Assembly: GCF_039621805.1 (NCBI RefSeq)
Contig: NZ_CP155076.1
Location: 1-64,000 of the forward strand
Length of the DNA stretch: 64,000 bases
Origin: Paraburkholderia sp. PREW-6R
GTDB taxonomy: Bacteria; Pseudomonadota; Gammaproteobacteria; Burkholderiales; Burkholderiaceae
Direction: 5' to 3'
The position numbers and the translations under genes are program-made. The notes beneath the pieces are model-generated. The model saw only the letters and a program-made list of their open reading frames with translations, did no database searches and was not told the origin of the DNA. Below are positions 44,345 through 53,707 of this stretch, piece after piece (the stretch's first letter is position 1; each line of letters starts with the position of its first letter).

Positions 44345-45157
44345 ATGTCTTTTTCGCAATCAAAAGTCGTAGCCATAACGAACCATAAGGGCGGCTGCGG
44401 GAAAACGACGACGATCATCAATCTTGCTGCCGAATTCGGACGAATGGGTTTCAGGGTTCTTGTTATCGACATGGACCCCCAGGCCAATGCAAGCCTGCAT
44501 ATTGGAACAACCCATCCCAGCCGGGTTGACTTCACCTGCGCTGAGTTGCTGCTAGGCGAACCGTCCAGCCTCCCCCATGCGATCCATGAGCAGACCCATC
44601 TCGAAGGAGTATCACTGATATACGGCTCGCTCTCCCTCGGAAAAACAGAAGATGAGCTGAAGGACGTTACGCCCAGACCCTCCGAGGAATTGCGCAGCAA
44701 GCTCGAACCGGCGGACGGCGTGTACGACATTATCCTGATTGACTGTCCTCCGAGCCTCAAGCTTCTTACAAGCAACGCCATGGCGGCGGCAACTCACATC
44801 ATCGTGCCTGTCGAATCCGGCTCGCAATATGGCCTATATGGCGCGGATGATCTTTTAAAGCATGTGGCAAAGATCCGACGCATCAATCCGAAAGTGATGC
44901 TCTTAGGTGCTCTCCTTCTTAAACACGACGAACGACAGACGGTCTGCAAGCTCCTGGAAACGACAGCGACAAGAACCTTCGGGCAGATCCTGCCCGTGAA
45001 GATATCAGCCAGCACTAAGGTAAATCAGGCTGCCGTCATGCAGCAGAGCGTGCATTGCCTCGATCGAACCTCAAAGGTTGCCAGAGAGTTCCGCCGGCTT
45101 GCGACCGGGCTGATCGATACCCTTGGCCTGAAGATGCCTGTTGGGGGTACGCAGTGA
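44345..45157 (+). CDS. parA: ParA partition ATPase (type I)
   Basis: 270 residues from ATG 44345 with GGGAG at 44331-44335. The deviant Walker A motif KGGCGKTT lies at about 15-22, Walker A' VIDMDPQANAS follows, and Walker B is IILIDCPPSL. There is no long N-terminal DNA-binding extension, so it is the short (type Ib-like or chromosomal-like) form. ATP-dependent ParA binds the nucleoid non-specifically and pulls ParB-bound plasmids. Its stop overlaps the parB start (GTGA), and repA follows. Burkholderia secondary chromosomes and megaplasmids share the parA-parB-repA order. Confidence 0.93.
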   Translation: MSFSQSKVVAITNHKGGCGKTTTIINLAAEFGRMGFRVLVIDMDPQANASLHIGTTHPSRVDFTCAELLLGEPSSLPHAIHEQTHLEGVSLIYGSLSLGKTEDELKDVTPRPSEELRSKLEPADGVYDIILIDCPPSLKLLTSNAMAAATHIIVPVESGSQYGLYGADDLLKHVAKIRRINPKVMLLGALLLKHDERQTVCKLLETTATRTFGQILPVKISASTKVNQAAVMQQSVHCLDRTSKVAREFRRLATGLIDTLGLKMPVGGTQ

Positions 45158-46035
45158 GCCGCCGCAGTCTTAAGGCACAACTCGCAATCAAGGCTGAGCA
45201 GAATACCCTGCGACATCGGGATGCAAACTACCGCGACGATTTTGACGCCGGCCGGCATCATACAAAGATCCCACTCGAAAAGATCAGTGCGAGCCCGTAC
45301 CAGCCACGGACTGCTTTTGTCGAATCAGAGATTCACGAACTGGCAGCATCAATCAGTTCCGTTGGTCTGCTGCAACCGGTAAGTGTCCGCGTGGTGGGCG
45401 ACGGCTACGAACTGGTGGCGGGCGAACGTCGCCTGCGAGCGCACCAGCATCTCGGGAAACCCACGATCGAAGCAATCATCCTGGACGTGGACGACGCGAC
45501 TAGTGCGATGCTTGCGCTTGCCGAGAATATAGAGCGTGAGGATCTGTCTGATTTTGAGGTGGGGGAAGGCATCCGCAGGATAGAAGAGCAGTTTCCAAGG
45601 CGAACGCGGCTCGCGGAGTCACTGGGAATCCAGCGATCAGATCTTTATCGTTATCTTTCGTATTCGAAGTTGCCAGAGTTCGTCCGTGAACGGCTCGTCA
45701 TGCAACCGAAGTTGTTATCACGTTCGGCAGCATCAGACATCGTCAAGGCGCTCAAGGACGCAGGGGACGACGTTAATGCTCACGCCCGCCTTCGCGAAGC
45801 GTGGCGACAGCTTGAGGCTGGTCGGCTCGACCAGACCAAGATCGCCTCCATGATTCTGCTTGCAGACACAAAGCCGGTCGAGCCGTCCAGGCCGATTCCT
45901 GTCATGAAGGGCGCCGCGAAGATTGGGACAGTGTCACGTCATCAGGGCAAGTTCATCGTGAAACTCAGCATCAGTGCGCTTTCAGAAGAGCAGATGGATA
46001 GGATCCAACGGTTTGTCGTCGAGCTTCTTGACTAG
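45154..46035 (+). CDS. parB: ParB partition protein (CTPase/centromere-binding)
   Basis: 293 residues from GTG 45154, overlapping the parA stop. The ParB N-terminal domain shows IPLEKISASPYQPRTAF, the CTP-binding motif VAGERRLRAHQ and ALAENIEREDLSDFE. The helix-turn-helix segment is TRLAESLGIQRSDLYRYLSYSKLP. A C-terminal dimerisation domain ends RIQRFVVELLD. It should bind parS, probably the GTCCAAA palindromes on both sides of the gene pair. Confidence 0.93.
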   Translation: MSRRSLKAQLAIKAEQNTLRHRDANYRDDFDAGRHHTKIPLEKISASPYQPRTAFVESEIHELAASISSVGLLQPVSVRVVGDGYELVAGERRLRAHQHLGKPTIEAIILDVDDATSAMLALAENIEREDLSDFEVGEGIRRIEEQFPRRTRLAESLGIQRSDLYRYLSYSKLPEFVRERLVMQPKLLSRSAASDIVKALKDAGDDVNAHARLREAWRQLEAGRLDQTKIASMILLADTKPVEPSRPIPVMKGAAKIGTVSRHQGKFIVKLSISALSEEQMDRIQRFVVELLD

Positions 46036-46043
46036 CTCTTAAC

Positions 46044-46058
46044 GTCCAAACTTTGGAC
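46044..46058. promoter_or_regulatory. 15-bp palindrome between parB and repA
   Basis: GTCCAAACTTTGGAC, the same half-sites as at 44304-44318. A second 13-bp dyad TCCTGAATCAGGA lies right after it at 46063-46075, 7 bp before the repA start. It could regulate repA separately from parAB. Confidence 0.7.
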
Positions 46059-46081
46059 ATAATCCTGAATCAGGACTTGGG

Positions 46082-47104
46082 ATGGATGGCGACGCATTAG
46101 CAAAAGCACGGGCACTGGAAGAAAGGATGCGGACGCGCGCTCGTCGGGGTGAGGATGCTGCGCCGACCATCGGCCCAGCCGAGGATGGCGGTCAGAATGA
46201 CACTGACTCGGGAAGGACCGCAACAACGGTCGCGGTGCGACGCAAGTCTGCCAGGATGCTTTCTGATGAGCGTCACCGTCAGCTCGATTTTTTCACTGCC
46301 GATTTTGTTGATGTCCCGCAGAAGAATGATCGTCATTCGATGGAGCATCCGCTTTTCAGTCTGAAGAAGCGTCCGGACACGACGATCCGGGTTTACGAGC
46401 ACAATAACGTTGAGATCACCATCACACCAAGCGTGCTGGGTCTTGCAACCATCTGGGACAAGGATCTGCTGATCTACGCCACGAGTCAACTGGTACAGGG
46501 GATTAACGAGGGGCGTACTGACGTGACAAACCGAACAGTGAGGTTCACAGCATACGATTATTTCGTCTCTACAAATCGCGGCACCAGCGGCGCGGAGTAT
46601 GAGTCTCTGGAGCGTACCCTCGAACGACTGAAGGGGACGCAGATCAAGACCAACATCGCAACCGGCGGCGAGCGGCGCAAGCGCGGTTTCGGAATGATCG
46701 AGGACTGGGAAATCGTCGAACGCGGCAGGGACGGAAGGATGGTTGCTGTCGAAATTACCCTGTCAAAGTGGCTTTACAACGCCGTTCAGGCGCTCGAAGT
46801 TCTGACAATCAACAAGCAATACTTCCGGTTGACGGGGGGACTGGAAAAGCGTTTGTACGAGCTGGCGCGCAAGCACTGCGGCAATCAGGCATGCTGGGCA
46901 GTCAGTGAGGAAATCCTGTTCAAGAAAAGCGGCTCCACCGGAACGCTACGGGAATTTCGCAGGCTGGTTAAAGAAATTGTACAGGCGGACTGCCTTCCGG
47001 ATTACAGAGCCGCCTACGATGCAAAGGCCAGGCGGGTCATCTTCTACACAAGAGACATGCGGCGCCTCACCGCTGCAGCGCTCAAAACGGTGGGAAGCAG
47101 CTAG
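46082..47104 (+). CDS. repA: RepA-type plasmid replication initiator
   Basis: 340 residues from ATG 46082. The polar N-terminus is followed by the RepA/RPA-type core: RQLDFFTADFVDVPQKNDRHSMEHPLFSLKKRPDTTIRVYEHNN, ITPSVLGLATIWDKDLLIYATSQLV, then winged-helix segments with LERTLERLKGTQIKTNI and GGLEKRLYELARKHCG. This is the initiator found on Burkholderia megaplasmids and secondary chromosomes. The iteron array at 48568-48691 and one copy at 47117-47132 are its probable binding sites. It is the third gene of the parA-parB-repA unit and unrelated to the Rep_3 protein at 333. Confidence 0.9.
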   Translation: MDGDALAKARALEERMRTRARRGEDAAPTIGPAEDGGQNDTDSGRTATTVAVRRKSARMLSDERHRQLDFFTADFVDVPQKNDRHSMEHPLFSLKKRPDTTIRVYEHNNVEITITPSVLGLATIWDKDLLIYATSQLVQGINEGRTDVTNRTVRFTAYDYFVSTNRGTSGAEYESLERTLERLKGTQIKTNIATGGERRKRGFGMIEDWEIVERGRDGRMVAVEITLSKWLYNAVQALEVLTINKQYFRLTGGLEKRLYELARKHCGNQACWAVSEEILFKKSGSTGTLREFRRLVKEIVQADCLPDYRAAYDAKARRVIFYTRDMRRLTAAALKTVGSS

Positions 47105-47116
47105 TGCCTCCGGTAT

Positions 47117-47132
47117 CGTGTTTTCACCCACA
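47117..47132 (+). repeat. Single iteron copy just after repA
   Basis: CGTGTTTTCACCCACA at 47117-47132 matches the main iterons at 48.6 kb except for the last base. It lies 13 bp downstream of the repA stop. It could be an incompatibility or handcuffing site. Confidence 0.65.
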
Positions 47133-48567
47133 CTCTCAGGCTTCTATAATGACAGGGGCAGCGGCGTTATCGGTCGCATCCGGCGCGCAGGCCTCTCTCT
47201 TCATCTTTCTCAGGCGGTCTCCCATCGCCATGACACCGTGTTCGCCGTCACTTTCGAGGAATTGACGTCTATGCGCTCAACAGTGAATGGATTCCATTGG
47301 GAAGCGGCATCAGGGTATTGGCCACCGCTGAGTAGTCGGGACCCGAAATGTTGAGTTCCAGTTTGCGGATTTGGCGAAATGCGTCCACTGGAGCTCTCGT
47401 TGACGTACGGTGCCCACGATGATGCCGTGATCGTGGCGATCGTCGCCCGACGTCAATGTCCGGGCCAGTTGTTCCTTGTCGTTTGACCGCAGCTCGGGTG
47501 GGACGACTCTCTTACCAGAGAGCAGATGCACCATAGAGAGTCCGCAAACCGCGGCGCACCACCAATCCGCGGCGCATCAAGTGTCCGGGCGGCATCAGTA
47601 ACGAGTGTGATCGCTGTCAGTAGGCTGGAGACGACGTTTGCCGGTGACTCCAGCCGGCTCATCGTGCAAAAACCAAAAACTTAGCGAAGGCCCTGCGGCT
47701 GTGGCGGCCTACCGACGATAACGGAGACCATACTGACTTCGCGAGTTCGCCTCCAGCGCAGCGCAACGACGGGCTGCGGCGCCAATGAGGGTGATCGCCG
47801 GCGCGTTAGTCGGCGAAACTGGGCTTTCTGAAAAGAGCCGGACCCGGAAAGCAGCGCCGCAAGCCACGTATCGATCCGTTAGAGATGGTCCTGTTGCATT
47901 CGGCTGCTCACCGGGCGATAGAACCACCGTTGCGGCCCTGACGGTGTCCTCCAGACGACAGGTCGTCTGCATCTGGGCAGGCATTAGTGCGACGGACAGC
48001 GCTTCTCCGGAGACGGCTGTGCGTGCTATTGCAAACTGATTGCGAAGTACGGCACCCTTCAAGACACTAGCGTAGCAATCCGGATTTCGTCGTAGCAACA
48101 GACACGTCGGGCTCTCGAAACCCATATCCCCTTGGTCGACAGCTGCGACGTTGCCATGCATTTGCACTTTCGAATAGGCATGTCTCCTATGCCAGGAATA
48201 ACTATCACGTCGATACTGTCTTGAACGGTCGGGAAGACGACCGGATTGTCGGCGACCTCTTTGCGCCAGATCAGATCGAGTTTCCAGACCGCTTGAGTCG
48301 TCTGCATGTGAACAGGAGGCGTCAGGACGGGCGTCCTTGGGGGACTCGCGTTGTAGCCCGATTTACGCACCCAACTATGCTGACACCCCGTCGCTGCAAG
48401 CCCAGCTCCTCGTGCTGGCCGTCAGATAGCTGACTTCCCGTGGCGACCCGGAGCTGTGACGTACGGCATTGCCCCCTTCCCAGCTGGAAGCAAACCTGAA
48501 TGGTCCTTTTCAGAGCACTCAGATCATGAGACGGCATATCCCGTCTCCGGTTCGCGGAGATCCTGCT
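47133..48567. other. No supported gene between repA and the iterons
   Basis: About 1.4 kb. Frames of up to 152 codons on the minus strand (47709-48167) have no domain and no ribosome site. Possibly origin-associated non-coding DNA, or an old gene. Confidence 0.4.
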
Positions 48568-48691
48568 CGTGTTTTCACCCACGCGCGCGTAAAGCAATGA
48601 ACCACACCGTGTTTTCGCACACGGAAGCACGTGCTTTCACCCACGTGGCGCCCGTGTTTTTACCCACGGCAGAATCGTGTTTTCACCCACG
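48568..48691 (+). repeat. Iteron array of the repA origin
   Basis: Five copies of CGTGTTTTCACCCACG or close variants lie at 48568-48583, 48608-48623 (TTTTCGCACACG), 48630-48645 (GTGCTTTC), 48653-48668 (TTTTTACCC) and 48676-48691. Apart from the first gap (40 bp) they start 22-23 bp apart, two helical turns. All are in the same orientation. Confidence 0.85.
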
Positions 48692-48806
48692 AGGCTAGCC
48701 GGTAAGACATTGATATTAAGAATAATTCAGCTAGATAATTTTCGTTAACACGCGCGCGGGTTAACATTCTTTTAACGGTTAACATGAAGTTATCCCCATA
48801 AGCAGT
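48692..48806. other. AT-rich stretch and DnaA-box-like site: origin melting region
   Basis: Directly after the iterons the sequence turns AT-rich (TAAGACATTGATATTAAGAA and onward). It contains GTTAACA-type repeats at about 48746, 48762 and 48779, then TTATCCCCA at about 48791, one base from a DnaA box. The order iterons, AT-rich region, DnaA box is the usual one for an iteron oriV. Confidence 0.7.
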
Positions 48807-49396
48807 CAGTCACACCGCCGCGTGGTGTGTTTATGTATGGACGTCATTCGGCGTATCCGCTCTGTCAGTTCATCAGAATGGTGATAGATGCGGCTCTGGC
48901 AAGCAAACATCATTGCGGATCGTGACGCAATGTTTTTGGCCGAGCGGAAGTGCATCATCGATCAGTACAAGACTGATCTTCACACAGGTTGTTTGCACTG
49001 CGGCCCGGGTTGCGGCAACTCGGTTAGGCCAGCGGAATTTGTTAGGAACACGCAACGCCGTCTGTTGGCCTGCCTCTTTACGAGTGTGAAGTAAGTGGAA
49101 AGTCAGTACCGTTCATATCTTACGGGCGAGTCCGGAAAGCCGCTTCTCGCCAGTCCCGCAGCGTAAGAATTTGAACGAATTTACGATGCACATGGGGGGA
49201 ATATGATGGTTTCAGCTCAGGCGCACGGCGCGTGCAGGCGGCACGCCGACCGTCGATCAGGACGCAAACGAACCGATCACTAGACACCGAAAAATGTGGA
49301 CTGCTTAGATTCGAGCTTCCAATTTGGAAGCATCAAGCATGGCCGCGCCCTGCTCCATACGGCGCGCTCAAGGCGTCATATTAACGTCGGAATAGA
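48807..49396. other. Intergenic region right of the origin
   Basis: A 68-codon plus frame at 48888-49094 (MRLWQANIIADRDAMFLAERKCIIDQYKTDLHTGCLHCGPGCGNS...) is possible, without a ribosome site; otherwise nothing. Confidence 0.35.
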
Positions 49397-49454
49397 TGGA
49401 GTAGCCCCTTGATTCTCAGGACACGAGACACCCCTTAAAATAAGAGGGAATCTT

Positions 49455-49856
49455 GTGACTAGTTTCAAGCCTAGGCAAATCGTGGAAAGCATTGAAGTTC
49501 TGACCGAGCCGGAGCGCCGTCGTCGACGTTCGGTCCAGGAGAAAGTGGCCATCGTGCAGGAAACCCTGGAGCCGGGAGCAACGGTTTCAGCGGTTGCCCG
49601 ACGACACGGGGTCAACCCAAACCAGGTGTTTGCGTGGCGCAAGCAATACGAGGAAGGCAGCCTGGCTGCGGTAAAGGCTGGAGAAGCCGTGGTGCCCGCC
49701 TCCCAGTTAGCCACAGCGATGAAGGAAATCAGGGAGCTGCAGCGTCTGCTCGGCAAGAAGACGCAGGAGGCGGAAATCCTGAAGGAAGCAGTCGAGTATG
49801 GTCGCTCAAAAAACTGGATTGCGCGCTCGCCCTTACTGCCCGGGGACGACCAATGA
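49455..49856 (+). CDS. IS2-group transposase OrfA (copy 2)
   Basis: 133 residues (MTSFKPRQIVESIEVLTEPERRRRRSVQEKVAIVQETL...), with the helix-turn-helix HGVNPNQVFAWRKQYEEGSL and coil (IRELQRLLGKKTQEAEILKEAVE). GTG start at 49455. Differs from copy 1 by many substitutions, so the two copies are not recent duplicates. Confidence 0.88.
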   Translation: MTSFKPRQIVESIEVLTEPERRRRRSVQEKVAIVQETLEPGATVSAVARRHGVNPNQVFAWRKQYEEGSLAAVKAGEAVVPASQLATAMKEIRELQRLLGKKTQEAEILKEAVEYGRSKNWIARSPLLPGDDQ

Positions 49857-50674
49857 AAACGGTCTGCGATGTTCTCGGCGTGGCGCGCTCTGCTTTGGCA
49901 GTCAGAAAAACGCGCTCCCCGGACTGGGAGGACGGCCGCCGCGCCCGACAGACCGACGACACGGAGCTGGTCGCTGCAATCCACGAGCATGTGGCGGGCT
50001 TGCCGACTTATGGATACCGGCGAGTCTGGGCGCTGCTGCGGCGTAGTCACGAAATGACTGGTGCGCCGTGCGTGAATGCCAAGCGGGTCTATCGCGTCAT
50101 GCGCGACCATCAGTTGCTCCTTCGGCGCCTTGGTCAACGTCGCGATACCCGCCGGCATGACGGACGCATTGCCGTTGACCAGAGTAATGTCCGCTGGTGC
50201 TCGGATGGCTTTGAGTTCCGTTGTGACGATGGCTCGCCGTTGCGCGTGACGTTTGCACTGGACTGCCATGACCGGGAAGCTATCAGCTGGGCAGCGACTA
50301 CTGGCGGTCATAGCGGCGACGTCGTACGTGATGTGATGCTCGCAGCGGTCGAGCAACGCTTCGGCACGACGCAGGCAGGCGCAACCATCGAATGGCTGTC
50401 AGACAACGGCTCTGCCTACATCGACCATCGCACGCGCAGTTTCGCTCGCGAGCTGGGTCTGGAGCCGTTGACTACACCCGTTCGTTCGCCGCAGAGTAAC
50501 GGCATGGCCGAGTCGTTCGTGAAGACAATCAAGCACGATTACATTGCCTTTATGCACAAGCCTGATGTACCAACCGCACTCTCGCATCTGGCTATTGCGT
50601 TTGAACAATGATATGAACGCCTCCCACCAAAGTTGGCCGCGCCGGCCGGACTATAGTGATAGGGCCAAGGCGTC

Positions 50675-51715
50675 TTGGTAAAATCGGAGATCGCTATGCT
50701 GCTCACTCCTGTTGGGATTGATATCGCGAAATCGGTGTTTCAGGTTCACCATGTAGACGCGGACACGGGTCAGATCATCAACAAGGCGATTAAGCGCGCC
50801 AGCTTTCTGCACTACTTCGCAAATCGGGCCCCCTGCCTTATTGGAATGGAGGCCTGTGGGGGCGCGCAGCATTGGGCGCGTGAACTGACAAAGCTGGGGC
50901 ATCAGGTTAGGCTGCTCTCATCGAGATTCGTCAAGGCATTCAACATCGGCAACAAGAGTGACGCGGCGGACGCACGAGCAATCTGGCTGGCTGTCCAACA
51001 GCCAGGCAAGTGTGTTTCAGTGAAAACCGAAGCTCAGCAGGCGGTGCTCGCCATGCACCGGATGCGAGAGCAACTGGTGAAGATGCGCACGATGCAGATA
51101 AACGCGCTGCGCGGCCTGATGACTGAATACGGCGAGGTAATGGGGAGAAGCCGCGCGGTCCTGGAACGAGAAATGCCAGGCACTTTGCACCGACTCTCGG
51201 AACGTCTGCCGGCGATGCTGATCGACACGCTGCGTGACAGGTGGAACGAAGTTGCAAGAATGGACGAGCAAATCGCGAGGATCGAGCAACGGCTTCGCGT
51301 CTGGCTGAAGCAAGACAGAAGTTGTTCGGCCATAGCCGAAATTCCTGGCGTTGGTCTGCTCACCGCAACGGCGGCAGTGGCCACAATGGCCGATCCCAAA
51401 TCGTTCAGATCTGGGCGAGAATTTGCAGCGTTTTTAGGGCTCGTTCCGCGGCAGCACGGTTCGGGCGGAAAGGTAAGTCTGTTTGGAATCAGCAAGAGGG
51501 GCGACACCTATTTACGCACGCTCATGACTCACGGTGCGCGCTGCGTCCTGGCAAATGCCAAGGACCCGGGCCTCTGGGTCGAGCAACTGAAAAAACGAAG
51601 GCCGGCAAACGTGGTAGTAATCGCCTTGGCGAACAAGCTCGCACGGATCATCTGGGCAGTCCTTGCACACGGACGCCCGTATGAAAAGGGTTACGCAAGC
51701 GTTCGGCCAGTCTGA
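50675..51715 (+). CDS. IS1111-group DEDD transposase/recombinase
   Basis: 346 residues; ATG 50696 (MLLTPVGIDIAK) is an alternative start. The N-terminal RuvC-like DEDD domain has Asp in VGIDIAKSVFQVHHVD, Glu in LIGMEACGGAQHWAREL and Asp-x-x-Asp in NKSDAADARAIWLAVQ. A coiled segment follows, then the C-terminal Tnp_20 domain with the serine-containing segment (IPGVGLLTATAAVATMADPKSFRSGREFAAFLGLVPRQHGSGGK). It works with a guide RNA to join the element to a chosen target. The frame is complete. Confidence 0.92.
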   Translation: MVKSEIAMLLTPVGIDIAKSVFQVHHVDADTGQIINKAIKRASFLHYFANRAPCLIGMEACGGAQHWARELTKLGHQVRLLSSRFVKAFNIGNKSDAADARAIWLAVQQPGKCVSVKTEAQQAVLAMHRMREQLVKMRTMQINALRGLMTEYGEVMGRSRAVLEREMPGTLHRLSERLPAMLIDTLRDRWNEVARMDEQIARIEQRLRVWLKQDRSCSAIAEIPGVGLLTATAAVATMADPKSFRSGREFAAFLGLVPRQHGSGGKVSLFGISKRGDTYLRTLMTHGARCVLANAKDPGLWVEQLKKRRPANVVVIALANKLARIIWAVLAHGRPYEKGYASVRPV

Positions 51716-52003
51716 GCACGTTTGCCGGTGCGCCGTGGAATCAGTGAGTTTCGTATCAACATCATCGTGTCGTACGTGAACCATCAAGAGGTTGCGCAGG
51801 CGCTTCATCTGGAATGACAGAACAGGTAGGACCGAGGCTCGCTGAACCTGTGTTGTAGTGAGAGCTTCGAGCTCGTTTGAGCAATGAGGTGCGAGTCAGC
51901 GGATTTCATAGTGGCCAGCAGCGGTAGTCCGAACTGCAAATAGGCCGGATATACAGCTGCAGCCCGTCTTGTTCTGGAATGCCCGACCGAAGCCTCTCGC
52001 AAA
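51716..52003 (+). ncRNA. Candidate bridge/seek RNA region in the right end of the IS1111-type element
   Basis: This 290-bp non-coding right end is where IS1111-group elements encode their target-choosing RNA. GTTGTAGTG at 51852-51860 can pair with CATTACAAC at 52020-52028, the sequence next to the insertion (nine pairs, one of them G-U). CGTTTGA at 51874-51880 equals the left flank CGTTTGA at 50598-50604. RNA ends are not visible from the sequence. Confidence 0.5.
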
Positions 52004-52145
52004 GGGAGGCGTTCATATACATTACAACGAGCGTCACCCGCATAAGGCATTGAAGTACCGTTCGCCCCGGGAGTTCCGGCGAACTGCTGCATCATCAACC
52101 TAACGGTGTCCGAGTGTCCTGAGTTACAGGGTCAACTCCAATAGA

Positions 52146-53590
52146 GACACACAGGTCTCGTGCGAAGCGCGAATAGTCCGGAGTAGGACAGACCGCTTAC
52201 CTCGTACCTGCTGCAATGATACAGTTGTAGTCTATAACTGCGAGATGAACACGCCCGCAAGTGGGTTCGGTTCCTTACCGGACCCTTGAGCAGCATGATG
52301 AGCTGTGTTGGTTGAGCCTGCAAAAGCCGCCATTTCTTCGGCTGCCTGCTACTTATGTCGTCGTTGCGCTTGCATGCTGAAAGGCGGAACCCTGGCGATA
52401 AGCATGGTGAAGATGGATACGGCGCTCCGCAGCAATGCAGCCATCAAGGACAGCATCAAACTCGGTTTGAAAGCGGAACGTAGCAGGGAACCCATGGGGG
52501 AAAATCTCCAGCCAGCTGTCGTCGGCCAGGTTACGGATCGAAACAACGCACCGATAGTACTTTTTGGAATTCGGGGTCGACGGGATTATCAAAGGCACCA
52601 CGCCGATTTCAAATCCCTGATAAAGGTATAAGCGTCGATTCATACGACTGGCAGGATCAAAACTGAAACGTCGTCGAACAGCGATGCTAGAGCATCCGGT
52701 ACAACGGGCAATAATTGCTCAAATATAGCTAGGTCCGTTCGCGTTACCAGAAGCAGGTTTGTCGCAGAACGAGTGATTTACATCGAACGCTTACGATCCA
52801 CGTTCCAGCAGCTACTGTAGGTGGGATCGCCTTCATTGGCATGAGCGTTCATGAAATCGCGGCCCTTCGTCTGCCGGAGCCTGCTTTTAAACGGCCGATG
52901 AGTCGTTGGGCCTGTCTGCTGCAAGGTTTGATGACCGAAGGCACCGCTCGAAGCAGGGACAGAATCCAGATTGCAGCTTCTGCCTTCTATGGCTGCGGAT
53001 GCGTTTTTTAAAGATACAGATCTGGCGGTAGTCAATTCGTAAGTGGCTTAACGCCGGACTCCATATCGCGCTCGCAAAGCCTCCTCTACAAACCTGCCGC
53101 ACATTCCACGGTTGTGCACCAAGTTAATCGCTGTTGCGCCAACCCGTCATTCACATCTCATCATGATTCTGGCGGTTCATGCTGATAGTCTGCTTTCACG
53201 TACTACCAGCGCGTAGTTTAGGAAAGTACCAGGCGAAGGTAGTTACGGGTTGCAGTTGCTGTGGAGTACCGCATTGCAGGCTTGCCGCAAGTCGGCCATC
53301 GAAAGATCCGCATGAGTATGGACACCAGGTCCTGCCTGAGCAACCGCTCCAGCGCTTGCGGACACTATATGAGCCTGCTGCAGGCCAAGGTGCAATGCTT
53401 GCGCTCCCAGCGACATGCGACATGCGGGATGACGATGGAGAAGTCTTTGGTCATGGTGATGTCTTGATGGTTGCAGATCGATTTCATAAACAGAAGCTAG
53501 CCGGCATCACGAGCGTATTTGCATCCCAGGAAGTGAATTGTTATTGCTATGTAGTCAAGGACTAACCAGTTTTATGGCTGTTGCTTGAGT
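52146..53590. other. No supported gene upstream of the giant adhesin
   Basis: About 1.45 kb. Frames up to 128 codons on both strands, none coherent. Probably regulatory or decayed DNA between the IS cluster and tpsA. Confidence 0.45.
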
Positions 53591-53621
53591 CAAGTCCAAA
53601 ATTCTGCGCAATTTGGACTTG
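53591..53621. promoter_or_regulatory. Inverted repeat upstream of tpsA sharing half-sites with the par palindromes
   Basis: GTCCAAA at 53594-53600 and TTTGGAC at 53612-53618, extended outward to CAAGTCCAAA/TTTGGACTTG. The spacer is 11 bp versus 1 bp in the palindromes at 44304 and 46044, that is one helical turn longer. It lies about 90 bp before the tpsA start. Confidence 0.5.
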
Positions 53622-53707
53622 TAATGAACATTCGGATAACTAAGTAGTATGAGATTGCCGCTCCGGCTGGAGCGACAGATGACCGTAACTGAACGAAAGG
53701 TATCGAG

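Larger units (their letters stand above)
50611..52018 (+). mobile_element. IS110-family element, IS1111 group
   Basis: It is bounded by a perfect 15-bp inverted repeat, ATATGAACGCCTCCC at 50611-50625 and its complement at 52004-52018, placed slightly inside the junctions as in the IS1111 group. No clear target duplication. The left non-coding end is short (about 64 bp) and the right one long (about 300 bp), the layout that in this group holds the guide RNA. Confidence 0.88.
49796..52103 (+). pseudogene. IS2-group OrfB (copy 2) split by the IS1111-type element
   Basis: The 5' part reaches ALSHLAIAFEQ at about 50608, with the catalytic residues already present (CSDGFEF, WLSDNGSAY, SNGMAESFVKTIK). 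The last 27 codons (HYNERHPHKALKYRSPREFRRTAASST) are displaced to 52021-52103. The truncated product might fold but lacks the end. Confidence 0.88.
49397..52140 (+). mobile_element. IS3-family insertion sequence, IS2 group (copy 2), interrupted by an IS1111-type element
   Basis: The left end TGGAGTAGCCCC is at 49397 and the right end at 52140. A 5-bp duplication ATAGA lies at 49392-49396 and 52141-52145. It carries orfA (49455-49856) and an orfB split at about 50607 by a 1.4-kb element. Without the insert it would be close to copy 1 in length. Confidence 0.92.

Noticed and set aside
47709..48370. Minus frames between repA and the iterons as copy-control genes
   Set aside because: No ribosome sites and no similarity to known copy-control proteins; the two frames overlap.
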